This document shows positions 1 to 20,625 of a stretch of 64,000 bases of DNA, piece after piece. The stretch's first letter is position 1; every line of letters begins with the position of its first letter. Below the pieces are notes generated by a model. The model searched no databases, was not told the DNA's origin, and saw nothing but the letters and a program-made list of their open reading frames with translations. The stretch is taken from NCBI RefSeq assembly GCF_040436345.1, contig NC_133230.1, positions 16,192,197 to 16,256,196 of the forward strand. Reading direction: 5' to 3'. The translations under genes were made by a program, and so were the position numbers. The DNA is from Pagrus major. Taxonomy: Eukaryota; Chordata; Actinopteri; Spariformes; Sparidae.

Positions 1-7969
<7,969 letters not shown>

Positions 7970-10185
7970 CGTCGCTCAGATGGAAACCAGTAAAGCTCTC
8001 TGCCTGCCCCGACACCTTTCAGCGCCATACACCAGGGCCCCAGAGACGCACCTTTACAAACCTCTCTAACAAAAGACTTCCGGTGCTTTATTCTGGGGTA
8101 GAGCCTGTGTGAACTGCAGGATCTCCACACCTCACTGTCATAAAAGCTCCCAACAGCCTCCAGTCTCAACCTTCAGCCTTTAAATGCTTTAAAATAAAAA
8201 CTTAAAGGGGGAGGGGAAGGGAAGGAAAGAAAAAAACAAATACCAGCACTTTATCCCATTTGTGATTCTCTTACACCTGTTCCTTCTTCTGCTCGGTGGA
8301 AAAGTTTATTCCCTTTGGATGAAAAGTTGTCTACGGAGAGGGAAGATCCGAAAGAAGGCAAAGTTCTTCTTGCTTCTGATTTGTGGTCCCATTCCCAGAG
8401 TGGCTTATCTCGTCTTTCACTGTCGCAATGAGGCTCCTGACTGCGCCTGGAGTATAGAGGGGAGGGGGTATGTGAAGTTAAGAGGGGGAGGCAGGACCTG
8501 GTGGGCGGTGATTGGAGCTTTTAATTGTAGGAAACAGAGCAGAATAAGCAGTATTCTGGTTCAGACTGACCTGTGGCACCATTATTTGGCTATTTCTTGA
8601 CTGATTTATAGCCTAATTAATGCAGCATCTGTTTGATCTGTAATATGCAATATAATGTATGATATGAAATTATAAAGGCGAAACGTGAAAATGGTTATAG
8701 ATTTTAAAAAAAGGCAGTTTAAAATGTTTTTATTCCATTAAAAAAAAAAAAGTATTAATAAGCTCACATATCTGTACACTCCTGCAGCCATTAATGCGAA
8801 AGTTTGTCAGATAATGACTTAAACTGAAGCTGACAGTTGAGTTAATATTTTGATGTGGGGTAATAATTCATTATTAATCATTACGTCACTTGGTAATTCT
8901 TCTTAATTGGCTGTCTAATTAATGTCCAGCCCTCGTTTAATTGCTCAGGGTATCGATGGGAAATGGTCCGTTCTGAGCTTCTCCACATATGCCAATGAGA
9001 GGTGTGGCCCTGTTTCTGTAAACTGAATAAAATGCCGCGGACGATGCTAACACGGATAGTTCGTCATTAGATAATGTTATAGTTGTAAATATAATGAAAT
9101 GCGAGGCGTTTTTCCGTCATTATTTTTTTTAAACGCACTTATTATTCATCGAGTATACTTATCGACACCCCCATTTCTGCGACGAGATGTAACCTTCCAT
9201 GGTGCGCGATACCCCTGCCTGTCCCTCTTTGTCCGGTGGCGATAGAAGGCCATGATAATTATGGCAAAATTTGCGTTTTTGAATGAATTATAGTTGAATG
9301 GTGGATCAACAAGCATACACCGAGTGACGACTGGTTTGCTGGCAATGACACACCAGAGAGTTTCAATTTAAAGGACAGCAGAGCAAGCAACGGAGAAAGG
9401 GTACAGTTTGCTTCCAAGACAGTCTGCAAGATGGCTAGCTATCTTCAGTGGCATGCTAACGTTAGCTAGCAAGCTAATGTTAGCATAGTAAACAACAGTT
9501 TTCAAAACATGCTCGATTGTTTTGTCTGGTAAATGCTGTGATGCGTGAAGTCAAATGCACATTTTTTCCACAAATGAATGTAGACAGATAAAAATCACAG
9601 TTTCGGTTAATGTCCCGGCGTTGCGGTTACTGGGTGAAATCTCAACGCTGCTGCTAGCAAGCCACATTGAGTAACGTGGCTAAGCTAGTTAGCCGAGGTA
9701 GTAACTAGCTTGCGTTAGCTAGCTGCTGGTCGAGTTCTTTGCTACACATCTGTGATCATTTAAGAGAGGGAGGTGGGGTTGCTCTGTAACTTGTTTGTAC
9801 TGGCAGTCAAGCCAGGTAGCAGGCGATCGGTTTCACCCAGCTAGCAGGAACTGGCTTGCAACGAGACGAACTTGCGCTGAATAACATGAACCAGCTCCGT
9901 TTTTACCTGACGTTTATTTGGTGACCAAATCCCGGCGTGACAGACACCGAAAGATTTGCAGCTGGAAAGGAGTTTGCAGACCTGGGCCGGCGTTATTACC
10001 GATAACCCTAGCTACCAATACGTGTTAGTAATTGCTGTGATGATAACCATTTTAGCGGTATTGACATGACCTGAAGGCAGATTCCACCTACTCGGCTCAT
10101 AGCCTTCAAGACGTCGTCATTTTTAACTTTTTTTTTCTTGCATATGAACGGTGATATGCCACTTCACCGACAGTCATATTAGCTA
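7970..10185. promoter_or_regulatory. Divergent upstream region between she and pygo2
   Basis: The two start codons face away from each other across 2.2 kb. The she-proximal side (7970-8230) has GC-rich stretches and then a purine-rich block at 8200-8230. The middle (8600-9000) is AT-rich. The pygo2-proximal side (about 9000-10185) has more CpG and carries repeated GCTAGC/GTTAGC words (9434-9482 and 9649-9729). No TATA box or transcription start can be fixed from sequence alone, so this is a placement by context. Confidence 0.45.
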
Positions 10186-13100
10186 ATGGCTGCCGAATCG
10201 GGGAGACTACTGGCGGGACAAGGAAAACGCAAAGGTAGGAATTAATTTCACCCATCTCCCCAATCAGATCGGAATCATCCATTATTGCGCTGCAATGGGC
10301 TGCACTGGTGCTGTTAGCAAACCCCTTCTCGCCTCCCCCATATGTAAACTTCACGACTGTCTCCGGTGGTGGCTGTTTCTCACAGAGTGGATCTGTGAAC
10401 GGGGTTCATGTCTATCTTGCTATCAATGTACCTTCAACTTCGTTTCCTCGTTCTCATGTCTTCGTCTTTTTCCTGTCTCCCTCATTGACCTTACCTCTTC
10501 TGCCTCTGTTTGCGGCCTCTCTCCCTCTCGCCTGGGTCATTTTGGTCTTGCCTGGGTCATTTGCGAATCAAGGCTTCATAACCTTGGTGATGGTAACGCC
10601 TGGATGTTCAGCATCTTGTCCTCATGCCAGTCTATGTCCCATCATTGAATCCATCCCCAACTGTTGGACTTGAAAAAGAGGCCCTAGGTCAAAAAAAAAA
10701 AAAAAAAAAAAAGCTGCTCCACTCTGTCACTAAGGGGTATTGGCCAATCCAAATGTGATGCTTACACTTGATTGGTGGTGGACCAACAGCATGAGATGTG
10801 CTAGGCCTACTTTTGTTCTTTGCTAACATTATATTTCCCCCTTTCCGCCCCCTTTCCCTCCATATTTTGCTATTTCAGCTTCACAGATGAAGAGCCCGGA
10901 GAAGAAGAAGGCAAGGAAGTCTACTACTCAGGTAATAGTTGTCTTTGGTAATGTGATTACTATTTTGCAAAAGGAACTGAAAAAATGAGAATTTAAAAAG
11001 GGATGCACGGTTTATATTTGACCGCTATATTGTCAGCCTGACATAGATGATTCAAATGATCAGTATCTGTGAAAGTCAGGCCGATAACACAACACCAAGT
11101 GCAGCATTTACAAACGCCAACACAGTAGAGGGCTGTTGGCTCCTTAAAGGTCGGTTTGCAAGCCACCAATAAACATGAAGAAGAAGAAGAAGAAGAGCCT
11201 GTTGCGCTCACAGCATCAACCTGGGTACAGCCTCGCACTGAAGACTAGAGAGCCAAACACGTCGTCAGTGAACTTTTTCTTTAACAGTTTCAGAGGAAGA
11301 CACACACAATTGTAATTTGCAACACGCGCTCTGCAAGGGTTCATAGAGGAGGGAAAAAACACAGTGACTCAAAGCATGTGGGATATTAAATCATCCATTT
11401 TTCTTTGCTACATCTCAGACTTTCTTACCCTCAGGTGTGCACAAACTGCAGGTTAGGAACTTCCTTTTAAAATACAAAATTGTGAAATTATCTTATTGGT
11501 ATCCGGCTGGAAAAAATCCATGTCTTTCATCCCCAAATTTAGATTATCCAGTGTTGGACAAAAAGCAATTATAAAAACAAACATTTATTCTGTATTTTCT
11601 GCTTTGTTTTAGGCGGCGGGGTTCTCCCACCTGACTGAGTTTGCACCTCCTCCTACCCCCATGGTGGACCACCTGGTCGCCTCCAACCCCTTCGACGATG
11701 ACTTTGGGCCTCCATCCCGACCCAGTGGGGCAGGTGGACCGGCAGGTGCTCCATTTCTTCCCAGCCCAGGTGCAGGCGGAGGAGGTGGTTATGGAGGAGG
11801 AGGCAGAATGGGCGGAGGCATGGGCTTCATGGGAGGCCCTGGAGGACCAGGCGGCGGCCAGCCGGGACGAAGGCCACCATTCGGCCCTCCATCCAACGCT
11901 GGACCGCACCACCAGCTAGGCTTTGGAGGAATGCCTGGCTTTGGAGGTGGCGGTGGTGGAGGCAGTGGCGGAGGAGGAGGTGGTGGTGGATTTCCTCCTG
12001 GTGGCCCTTCTCAGTTCAACATGCCTCCAAACTTCAGCCCACCCATGCACCCCGGGCCAGGTTTCAATCCCATGCTGTCTCCAGGAGCTATGGGAGGTCC
12101 CGGAGGAGGAGGGCCTCACCCTCGGTTTGGCATGCCGCCACAGCAGCAGCATGGACAGGGTGGACACCCATTCAACAGCCCACCGTTACCTGGCGGTGGA
12201 GGTCCCAGGGGACCTCCACATGGCCCCCTGCCTCCCATGGGAGGAGGCATGGGTCCTGGGATGAACATGATGGGTGGCCCTGGAGGCAACATGGTGGGAG
12301 GCTTGCCGGGTATGCCCCCTCAAGGACAGTTCCCTCCCTCACAGGATGGACCCTACCCTGGTCCCAGTCCACCAGGACCAGGCAACGAGGATGGAAAGAA
12401 CTTTGGTGGAGGAGGAGCACCACCTGGGCCTCAGCAGCAGCAACAGCAGCAGCTTAACCTAAATCCCAACGGCCCCCCTCCTAATAATACCACTCCTGGT
12501 CCTCCTCCCAACTCTGGCCCACCACAGCCAGGGGGAGGCTTTCCCGGCCACCCTGACGTCCCACAGCCCAATGCCAACACACCTGGTCAGCCTCCCTCAG
12601 CACCGCCTCAGACTAACCCCAACTCTTCTCCTACCGGTCCCCTGAATGGATCAGGCCAGCCCCAGCATCCACCACCCAGTCAGCTACAACCCCCCAGCAA
12701 TACAAACACCCCCAACTCTAACAACTCTACCCAGCAGCAGCAGCAACAATCCACTCCACCTAACTCTGCCCCTGGCTCCACCCCTTACAACCAGCAGAAC
12801 AACACTCCTGGCGCTGGTGGTCCCATGCCAAACGCGGCCCCCAATTCAGGTCAGAACAACATGACCAACAACAACGGAGGCAACACTCCCGGCAGCAACC
12901 CCAACCCCCCCTCCAACTCCACTTCCACCCCGAACACCCAGTCTCCCCTGCCCCCTGGCCCCGCCGCCCCCTCGACTGGACCTGGTTCTGGCCCCGGGAA
13001 GCTCGGCGGCCCCGGGATGGTCTTCCCCTGTGGCCTCTGTATGGCGGAGGTGCATGACGATCAAGATGCCATCCTGTGCGAGGCATCGTGCCAGCGCTGG

Positions 13101-13262
13101 TTCCACCGTGACTGCACGGGCCTGACAGAGCCAGCGTACGGGCTGCTGACTCGAGAGAGCGCTGCCGTTTGGGCCTGTGACTTCTGCATCAAGACCAAGG
13201 ACATCCAGGCTGTGTTTGTGCGCCAGGCGTTAGGCCAGCTGGTGGCAGCTAATGAGAGTTGA
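10186..13262 (+). CDS. pygo2: Pygopus 2, PHD-finger Wnt co-activator
   Basis: Three coding exons: 10186-10234, 10879-10931 and 11613-13262 (49+53+1650 nt, 583 aa plus stop). Exon 1 gives MAAESGRLLAGQGKRK. Exon 2 gives QMKSPEKKKARKS, a basic nuclear-localisation stretch. Exon 3 begins SHLTEFAPPPTPMVDHLVAS and NPFDDDFG, the conserved N-terminal homology box with its NPF. A Gly/Pro/Asn/Gln-rich linker follows, then a C-terminal C4HC3 PHD finger (about residues 504-560). In the known pathway, Pygo proteins read methylated H3K4 and bind BCL9 through the PHD finger to support beta-catenin/TCF transcription in the nucleus. The PHD text (DAILCEASCQRWFHRDC) and the C-terminus QLVAANES match the family. 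At 583 aa it is clearly longer than mammalian PYGO2 (about 406 aa), all of the excess being in the linker. pygo1 is the alternative; the overall text fits pygo2 better. Confidence 0.95.
10688..10712 (+). repeat. Poly(A) run in pygo2 intron 1
   Basis: An uninterrupted A-run of more than 20 bases lies in the intron between 10234 and 10879. No retroposed body was recognised upstream, so it is left as a simple repeat. Confidence 0.85.
13020..13200 (+). other. pygo2: PHD finger coding segment of pygo2
   Basis: The zinc ligands read in order as CGLC, a Cys pair in LCEASC, HRDC and CDFC, giving C4HC3 spacing. The acidic DDQDA stretch before the second Cys pair is typical of the Pygo H3K4me pocket. 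The segment is encoded entirely within exon 3. Confidence 0.93.
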
Positions 13263-14960
13263 GGAGTCGATGACAAAGGAGAAGCGCGGAGGAGCGACGC
13301 ATAAGGACAAATAGAGACGGTCTTTGCTCTGATCTAATTGAATGACCTGTGTGTCATGTCGGCTACTTGCCCAGCTTTCTCTTGACTAGCCCTTTACTTG
13401 TTCACAACACAGAGAAACACACTCATTGACATTCATGCTTATATATAGCACTTTGAGTGACTGTAGGAAAATGCTTTTTCCTCCCCCCCCCCTAAAGGAG
13501 TCAAATCATAATGAATGTTAAAACGACACAGTCCTTCAGACATCTAGCCTGCCAACCAGCAAAGCACTGACACCAACACACTACCTCACACACTTTGTGA
13601 CTGACTGGCACGGAGGCTTCCCGCACTAACTGACTGTGATTGACTCACCGCACTCATGCACCACATGAGTATGATAATATTTCAAACACACACACACACA
13701 CTCACATAAACCAACATTAGGCGGGGGAAGCAATGTTGAAATATTCCCCTACTGTGTATAGACAGAACTACTCAGAACATCAACATTATTCTCTGATTGT
13801 TCACGGCTTTAAATCAAAACAAACATGATATATCAAATCTTTAAAATTGAAAGAAAATAATAGAAAGAGTGCCTGGAAAGCTTAAAAGGGACTTGGGTTT
13901 CATTTGTTAATTGATGCACAGCTTTATTTGCCATCTTAATGCTTCATTCTAGCACTGCCCTGCCAGAGTTTTAGCCTTTTTTTTACTGCAAGCAAGTGAA
14001 AGAAAAATGGAAAAACACATCTGTGTATTGCAGTGTAACATCTCAAACATGATGTGAAACAAGAAAACAAAAGTTATTTTGGCAATTCCTGCACCTGCAC
14101 ACATGCGTACACACACACTTCGACCCTGTAGTTCTTGTATCAGTCATTTTGTACCCAGTGCTGATGAATCCAAAGGAGACCCGGGCTGAGATTTCATCCG
14201 ACGCCTCACGTAGAGGATTTTACCACCAAAATAGTTGTAAATATTAGGACAAAACATTTGTCTGGAACCATCAGTTGCCAGAGAGTTGACCAATGAACAA
14301 AATAACAAGTCGAACTTCTGTGTTTTGGTTGTCTACAGTATGACGTTTTGGTTTTTATACAGTACTTTTCTTTTTATCTCTGCAGTACACATGAATTGTG
14401 AAATCAGTGCTTTTGGATGGTGTTGGCATAGCAAGTAGTGACATCATGTCATATCAGATGTGCATAGTCCTTTTTTTAAAAAAAAAACTACAAAAAACAG
14501 GGGGAGGGGGGTGCATGTGAACCAATGCAGTAACTGTCTGATCTGTTTATGTTTATACTCTGGCCTCTGCGCTGCAACAGGCCTCGAAGTAGACCAAATA
14601 ACTTAAGAGCGAAAAATACCCATTTTTCACATTTCTGTCACGGTATAAGGTGTTTATAACTATTCTTCCTTCTCTCTTTCCTTATTATTCTTTATTCAAT
14701 GTCCGAGTTGCCTTTCTGTTCTTGCTCTCTCAGCTGTCCCTTTTTGATTTTGTACTGGTATTCGTGCTGTGCTCTTGCTCTGGTCTGGCGCCTCCTGGTG
14801 GAACCTGGAGGAACCAGTGAGTCCCACACCTGGTGGGGAAGGGAAAGGTACTGAACTCTGAAGTAAAGACAGATTTTTTTTGTACTTGTCCATGTCTGTT
14901 TTTATTCACATTTTTAAAAATTTGTTTGCTAATTGTTGTATTAAAATGAGGGTTGGAAAC
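13263..14960 (+). other. pygo2: pygo2 3' UTR (inferred)
   Basis: The sequence after the TGA is not coding. It holds a C-run near 13480, short (AC)n near 13688 and T/A runs. An ATTAAA at 14940-14945 is the best poly(A) signal before the repeat at 15226, so the UTR is placed to about 14960. No AATAAA was seen earlier. Confidence 0.5.
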
Positions 14961-15225
14961 CCCAATGAAAAAGTTAAAAATGTAATTTTATTTGTCATAA
15001 CGCCCAGAGGTACAGTCACAGTACAGATTATTAACTTTTTCTGAGGTTATCTCGTTAAACCATCACAAGTGATTTGCTTTAAGGTTTTCTTCTCAGTTTA
15101 TTGTGAAAAGTTATTTTGTGAAGCTTTAATTAGTGGATTAAACATTGGATCTATGGTGATTTCTTAATAGTGTTAGTGACCTTTCAGAGAAAGATAAAAT
15201 CAGAATCGGCTGCTCTACAGCATAT

Positions 15226-15583
15226 TTAAAGGATAAGGTCACTTGTCATTTTCTGCTCCATGCTGATGGAAAGTCAGGTGAAGTTTCATAGTCCACAAAA
15301 CATCTCTGTAGCTTCACAGCAAAACAGTGTTGCAGCTTTCTCCTAAACAGCTGAAGTAGATGGTGACTTGTTTGAAAACATTAAAAAAACAACAGAAACA
15401 AAATGGTTTAATACAGATTGATTGAAATTAATTTGAAAAGCCGATATTTACACATGACGTGCGGTCGAGCTTGTGCATCCACTTCAGACAGTGTGCACTA
15501 ACGCTTTTATTGTAGCAGCTACAGTGATGATTTCTGCTTAAAAAGGGTGAAAATAAGGACTTTACACTGACATTATCCTTTAA
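15226..15583. mobile_element. TTAA-bounded MITE copy (family A)
   Basis: It starts TTAAAGGATAAGGTCAC and ends ATTATCCTTTAA. The internal text GATGGAAAGTCAGGTGAAG, CTTCACAGCAAAACAG and ACAGCTGAAGTAGATG is shared with the copies at 4477 and 44315. It lies between pygo2 and cgn and has no coding capacity. Confidence 0.75.
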
Positions 15584-16079
15584 AAGAAGCAAAATAATAA
15601 TAATAATTAAAAGCTAAGTCAGTGTAAATGATTTAAGCATAAATAATATGATGTCTATCAAGTTTTTTTCAGTCAGGTCACTTATAGGCCTGCTAAGTTT
15701 TATGGTTACAAATGATAGATTTAGGTAGTTTATTCATTTTACCTGAGCAGTGATCAGCATTTCTGTTTGTATCGGATATGATTGTTACTCAAGACTTCAA
15801 ACTTTGAGTTTCCTCTCAATGAAGATGAGTTCAGATGATTTATTGACAAAAAGTTAAAAAATTTAAAAGGTAAGTGAAAGTCAGTAGTTTTGAATATTAA
15901 AGGACTGTGTAGTTTTGGGGATACAAAACAAACAAACAACAAAATACAACGTCACAAATAAAACAATCAAGAAGTGAAACACAAAAATATCCCTGTGCTG
16001 TACTTCCCATCACAGCTCTGTGGAAATGGGTCACACACACGCACATACACCCTTGTATTATTCTCTCGTGTGCTCGCGG

Positions 16080-16367
16080 ATGAAACTGAGCCCGCAGCAG
16101 GCCCCGCCCCTCGGAGAGCCTCTCCGCCAATGGAGTCGCTCCTGAGGCGGGACGAGGACGACTATCCGATGTGCTGGCAACAGGTTGCGCTGGTCGCGGA
16201 AGGGGGAGTGAGAAATTTCCCGATGTCCTCAGTTCAGTGAGTTACATCTTCCTCATCCCACCAACACTGTACAGAGCTGCTGCCGCTGCTGCTGCTGCTG
16301 CTGCTGCTGCAGGCACGGGACGGAGCTGACCGAGGAGGGAGCAACACTCCTGGATTCATCCTCACAG
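16080..16367 (+). promoter_or_regulatory. cgn: Probable cgn promoter and non-coding first exon
   Basis: A GC-rich, CpG-containing island carries a GC box CCCCGCCCC (16102-16110) and a CCAAT box (16127-16131). A (CTG)n tract lies at 16277-16309. The segment ends at a usable donor, CACAG followed by GTGCGG at 16368. The first coding cgn exon has an acceptor at 22381 with untranslated bases before its ATG, so an upstream non-coding exon is required, and this is the best candidate. The start site itself is not determined. Confidence 0.55.
16277..16309 (+). repeat. (CTG)n triplet repeat in presumed cgn 5' UTR
   Basis: Two CTG, one CCG, then eight CTG units, ending in a CAG. It lies inside the presumed untranslated first exon. 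Confidence 0.9.
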
Positions 16368-16578
16368 GTGCGGTAGAAGAAGTGTCTCCACAGCTGATCA
16401 TGTACTTGTGTGTGGAAAGTGCTGAGAGCCATACTGTGAGCCCCCGTAGTGCTGAGCGGGCGCGTTTTTACACCGTTTGGATACGCAGGGATGGACACCT
16501 GTGGCTTTTGGGGGTTAGATTTGCTCATGCTCGGCTCTTTCCTACTCACGATAATGACCGAGAACAAGCTCATCAAGA

Positions 16579-16617
16579 GAGGAGAGGAGAGAGGAGAGGA
16601 GAGGAGAGGAGGAGGGA
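16579..16617 (+). repeat. GGAGA/GAGGA purine microsatellite
   Basis: Repeated GGAGA units about 200 bp downstream of the presumed cgn exon 1 donor. Confidence 0.85.
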
Positions 16618-16875
16618 GCCTTTTGTTGTTCGCTCACAGCTCAGTGTCCGCTGCTGCCTATAATTGGATCTGACGGCGCTGCGTAAAGAGGATATGAGAG
16701 GGTTATTATAGTAAAGTAAAGGCTTCAAATAGGATGCGGGAGGCAGGTGTGCTCAGCTCGTGGTCCCGCAGGCTCGAGTAAACAAGCCGGTGGTGGTTTC
16801 GACGCGCGCGCACCGATACTGGCTGACCGGATAGGTGGGTGTGACGCAATTAATCCAGGAGCCAGGCAGGTGCAC

Positions 16876-16897
16876 GGGGGGGGGGGGGGGGGGGGGG
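16876..16897 (+). repeat. G22 homopolymer
   Basis: Twenty-two consecutive G in the 5' part of cgn intron 1. The length may be affected by sequencing or assembly error. Confidence 0.9.
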
Positions 16898-17492
16898 CAC
16901 TCTGCGGTGTGCTGCCTCTTTATCTGACATGTTGAGATGAATTTGAAAGCGGTTTTATTTAATTTATGAGTGAAGCTCGCAAGGAAACACAGCCCGGGCT
17001 TTGTGCAGCCAGCAGTTTGCATCTGTGCTGCTCTTTTCTCAGTTACCTTCCAGATAAATTGCTCCAGAAATAGTCCTGACCTCAAATGTGCGCCCCGGGC
17101 CAAACTTGGAGCTCACTCTGAGGTGTTTAGGTAAACATGTACTTTTAATGAGAGGACTAGTGTTACCATGGTGTTGCTGTTTTACACAAGAGACCCTGCA
17201 CCCACAACAACAGCCTGAAATAACTAGAATAATATCAACAGCAGTTTGAGTGTGGTCGAAAATGTGCTATTTTGCAGTTTTTTGGAGAAGAAATTCAAAC
17301 TCAGATTTTTTTTATATTTACAATATTAATGAGGTGATAACACAAACTCAGAAATATTTATTTTTTCCGATAACTGAATAAACAAGCTGTTGGCGGAGGA
17401 AAAAACTTCACCAGAACACGGTTTGAAGCTAGAGAGGTGGCAGGGTCCGCCACATATAAACAAAGTTAAACAGTATGATATTGTGTTGCTCT

Positions 17493-17806
17493 TTAACCTG
17501 TTAAGCCCGAGCAGAGCCCAGTTGCCTATGGTAACATAGGCATTAGCCTAAAAGTTGTCAGAGGTAATGTTCAGATGTTTTGCTATGGTTTGCTAGAGAC
17601 TTGGAATTTCATTGATGCTGTGTGCCAACTTAATTTACTCGGACCCAGTGACATATTTACTTACACTTGCACATCTGAGCAAATATTTCAAGCGTTCCCT
17701 TCATTATGATACCTCGATTATTCAAATAGACCTTGTAGTTGCAGAGATACGCTCTGTTAATTATCGAGCAGAGACACCAAATAGAGGCTAGTTGTTAACA
17801 GGTTAA
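17493..17806. mobile_element. piggyBac-like MITE with perfect 12-bp TTAA-ended inverted repeats
   Basis: The left end TTAACCTGTTAA (17493-17504) and the right end TTAACAGGTTAA (17795-17806) are exact inverted complements beginning and ending in TTAA. The 314-bp body has no open reading frame of note. TTAA target use is a hallmark of the piggyBac superfamily; assignment beyond that is inference. It lies in cgn intron 1. Confidence 0.75.
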
Positions 17807-20529
17807 GGTCATTTTGTTTATTCAGTTTGTTCAGTTGTGAAAACGAAGAGAGTTTGTTTATTTAGTTTGTTTAGGGAATCATATGCGGATGTGTTCATTC
17901 AAAATTGTGTAAATTAATTATTATTCCCAAGCAAATTAAATGTAAAAACTCAAAAACAGGAGGTGATTTGTTGATGTTTTTCTGGGATGGACCAGGTTCA
18001 TTTCATATTTATGTGTCTAGCGGACTGACTCTTCTGATTCTTTTGCTTTCAGAACCAAGTTCGGTGTTATAGATTCTAACTCGTACGAACCTCAGTCAGA
18101 TAAAGGATCATTGAGTCAGGCAGTCTAGACTCTCTCTGCTGCTGGGGGATGGAGACATTTTGCAGATAACTTATGCTTTAAAACTAACAAACTTTGTTCA
18201 ACAAGGCTTTTTTTTTTGCACATGTGAAAAGTTACACCTGGTGTAATGCATACTAGTCAAACAATTAATTGCATTTAACATCAGTTTGATTACATCATAT
18301 GATTGTGCATATATATGTGACAAATTATGATTTATAAATTGATTTCAGAAACATGTTCATGAAGGTCGCAAGTAATTAGTTTCTTAGTGAGTCTGATTAA
18401 TTACCGCTGCAGCGATACACCACTTAAAGGTATACTTTGCTTACCTTTTGTATTGAGTTCTGCAATATTAGTGCTACTAAAATATTGATATGCATATCAA
18501 GTTTCATGTCAGTCAGGACAGAATATTTTGTAAACCTGTAACAAAGACTTTAACCTAAAAGACCCTTCTGCTGTCATTCCTTTAAGGCTCATTGTAACTC
18601 CTAATAATAATGAAATGCCTGTCCCTAGGTAGGCCTCTAAAATTCATAAACAACACATAAAAGACATGTAAAAAGACAGAACAATGTAATATGGTTATCC
18701 AGAACCCCAAAGATAATCAATCAACATGGATATAAAACAGAGAAACACAGGAAAAATCCTCTTTTTTCGAGGCTAAAACCAGCGAAAGACAATTAAACAA
18801 TTACATCAGTCGTCAGGAGTCTATTCATGCTTAACATATTAATCAGTGGATCTTTTCAGGTGACATTACTTTCAACCAAATCACCCAGCCCAAGTATGAA
18901 AGTAGCTCATCTTCTTGTTCAGATTCCCAAGGTCAACAGAAACTGTGGCAGAAGGTTGAAGACTAGATGTGTGGTACGAAACAGAGGAAAAAGGAGCAGT
19001 GCCTGCTGGGTGAGGAGAAAGGGAAGAGTGGTGGCAGATCGGCCCGTTTGGTGACATTCCTGTCTCTGTTGACACAGCCATTCCTTGTGACAAGAGACAG
19101 GAGATGAACCAGTTGTCACCAAGCAGTGCTGAACGTGTACAACAACAGCTGAGCCTTTGTTGAAATTTATCCAAGGAGCTTATTTACACCTGGGAGCTTT
19201 GTGTGTGACCGGTGATCTACAGCACCTTGATAACCTTTAAAACAGACCGTCACATCATCGTGTTTTGAAAAGAGAAGCCCGCTTTTTTTTTTGGATCAGA
19301 TCGTTCGTTTGATGTCCAGTGTGCAACACGGTCTGCCTGTTGTTGTTACGCTGGGAATTAATTTGGCTTTGTATTTTTAGTCTCCGGTTTGTCGTCTTTT
19401 AATTAGTCTCCTCACTTTTTTTTTTATTTACTGCCTGTGTGGACAGTTTTCCGCATGTGCAGGCTTTACAGTTGCCCTACTTCTCGGTTTCCTCTTAATC
19501 TGTCCTTATTAATACAAATGCAAACCACGCGCAATGCCGTGTGTAAAGGGAACGTCTGGAATCCTAAGAATGTTTTTTAGGAAAGACAAAGGCCGACTTT
19601 GATTCACCAATCTAACCTTGGTGCCAGCCCGAGGTCCTTCGTGTTACACTACAACCAGCGGCCAGTCAGAATCGGTTACATTTTAATTCCTGTGGGAGAC
19701 ACATCTGTAGGTGCGGACTGCAACAGACCGGGGTTGAAGGACGGTGGTGAGCTTTGTAAAGCAGCTTAAACAGCGCTTAAATACAAGAAAAACGCTGTCA
19801 TGTGATTAACAGGATTCCTTACTTAATACTTTCCTGCCACTTATAGAGACACAATGCTTGGTGATGCTTATAAGATGGACTACCTGCTACCAGATGGGGG
19901 GAAAAAGGCTAGTTTGTGCGTACGTCTGTGTTTGTGCATACACTCGAGCCGGTGTGTGTGTGTTCCCGCACAGCTCAAAGTAAACAGTCTACGCCTGAGT
20001 GACTCTACTCTGAAGTCTGGTGACTGGGGAGACTCTGGCAGAGGCAGAAAGAAAGAGAGAGAGAGAGGGGAGGCCCATTCCTGACATAGCCCCCTATGTT
20101 TAATGCTCCACAGAGCCGGGACAATAGGAGGAGTATTCACCTTCTCATAGTGTTCATCACCAGGCTCATTTTCAGAGCACATAAGGTGGACGTGCTGAGG
20201 TTATACTGCTAATATCGCAGCCGACTGAGTTGTTTAAATTGAGAATTAATCTGAAAATATTTTGATAGTTGATGAATCGATTCAGTCATTTTTCAAGCAA
20301 AAAAAGACAAAGGTAACTGGTTCAGGCTTCTCAAATGTGAGGATTGGGTGGTTTTCTCTCACATAAAGAATATATCGGTATATATAGGTAGATCAATCCT
20401 ACATTTCCAATCATTCAACAAATAGCATCATTCTCTTCTGACCCTCGTTTTTCTGTTAAATGTTCACGTCTTTCTTTCTTTTTACCATAAACTGAGTACT
20501 TCTCCTCATGACAAGTAAAGTGACCTTTA

Positions 20530-20625
20530 TATATAAATACCTTTTTATTTAGGCTAAAAGCCTCATTGAGATTGAAATCTCTAATTCAAGAGTGACCTGA
20601 GCAAGAGGGCAGCATACATATTGTT
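20530..20625 (-). mobile_element. LINE 3'-end remnant
   Basis: Read on the minus strand it contains CAGGTCACTCTTGAATTAGAG and CAATCTCAATGAGGCTTTTA, then TAAATAAA-like text. This is the usual 3' tail wording of fish non-LTR retrotransposons. It is strongly truncated. Confidence 0.55.

Noticed and set aside
11916..12423. Several minus-strand and alternate-frame reading frames over pygo2
   Set aside because: They are shadows of the GC-rich, repetitive pygo2 exon 3, with no family resemblance.
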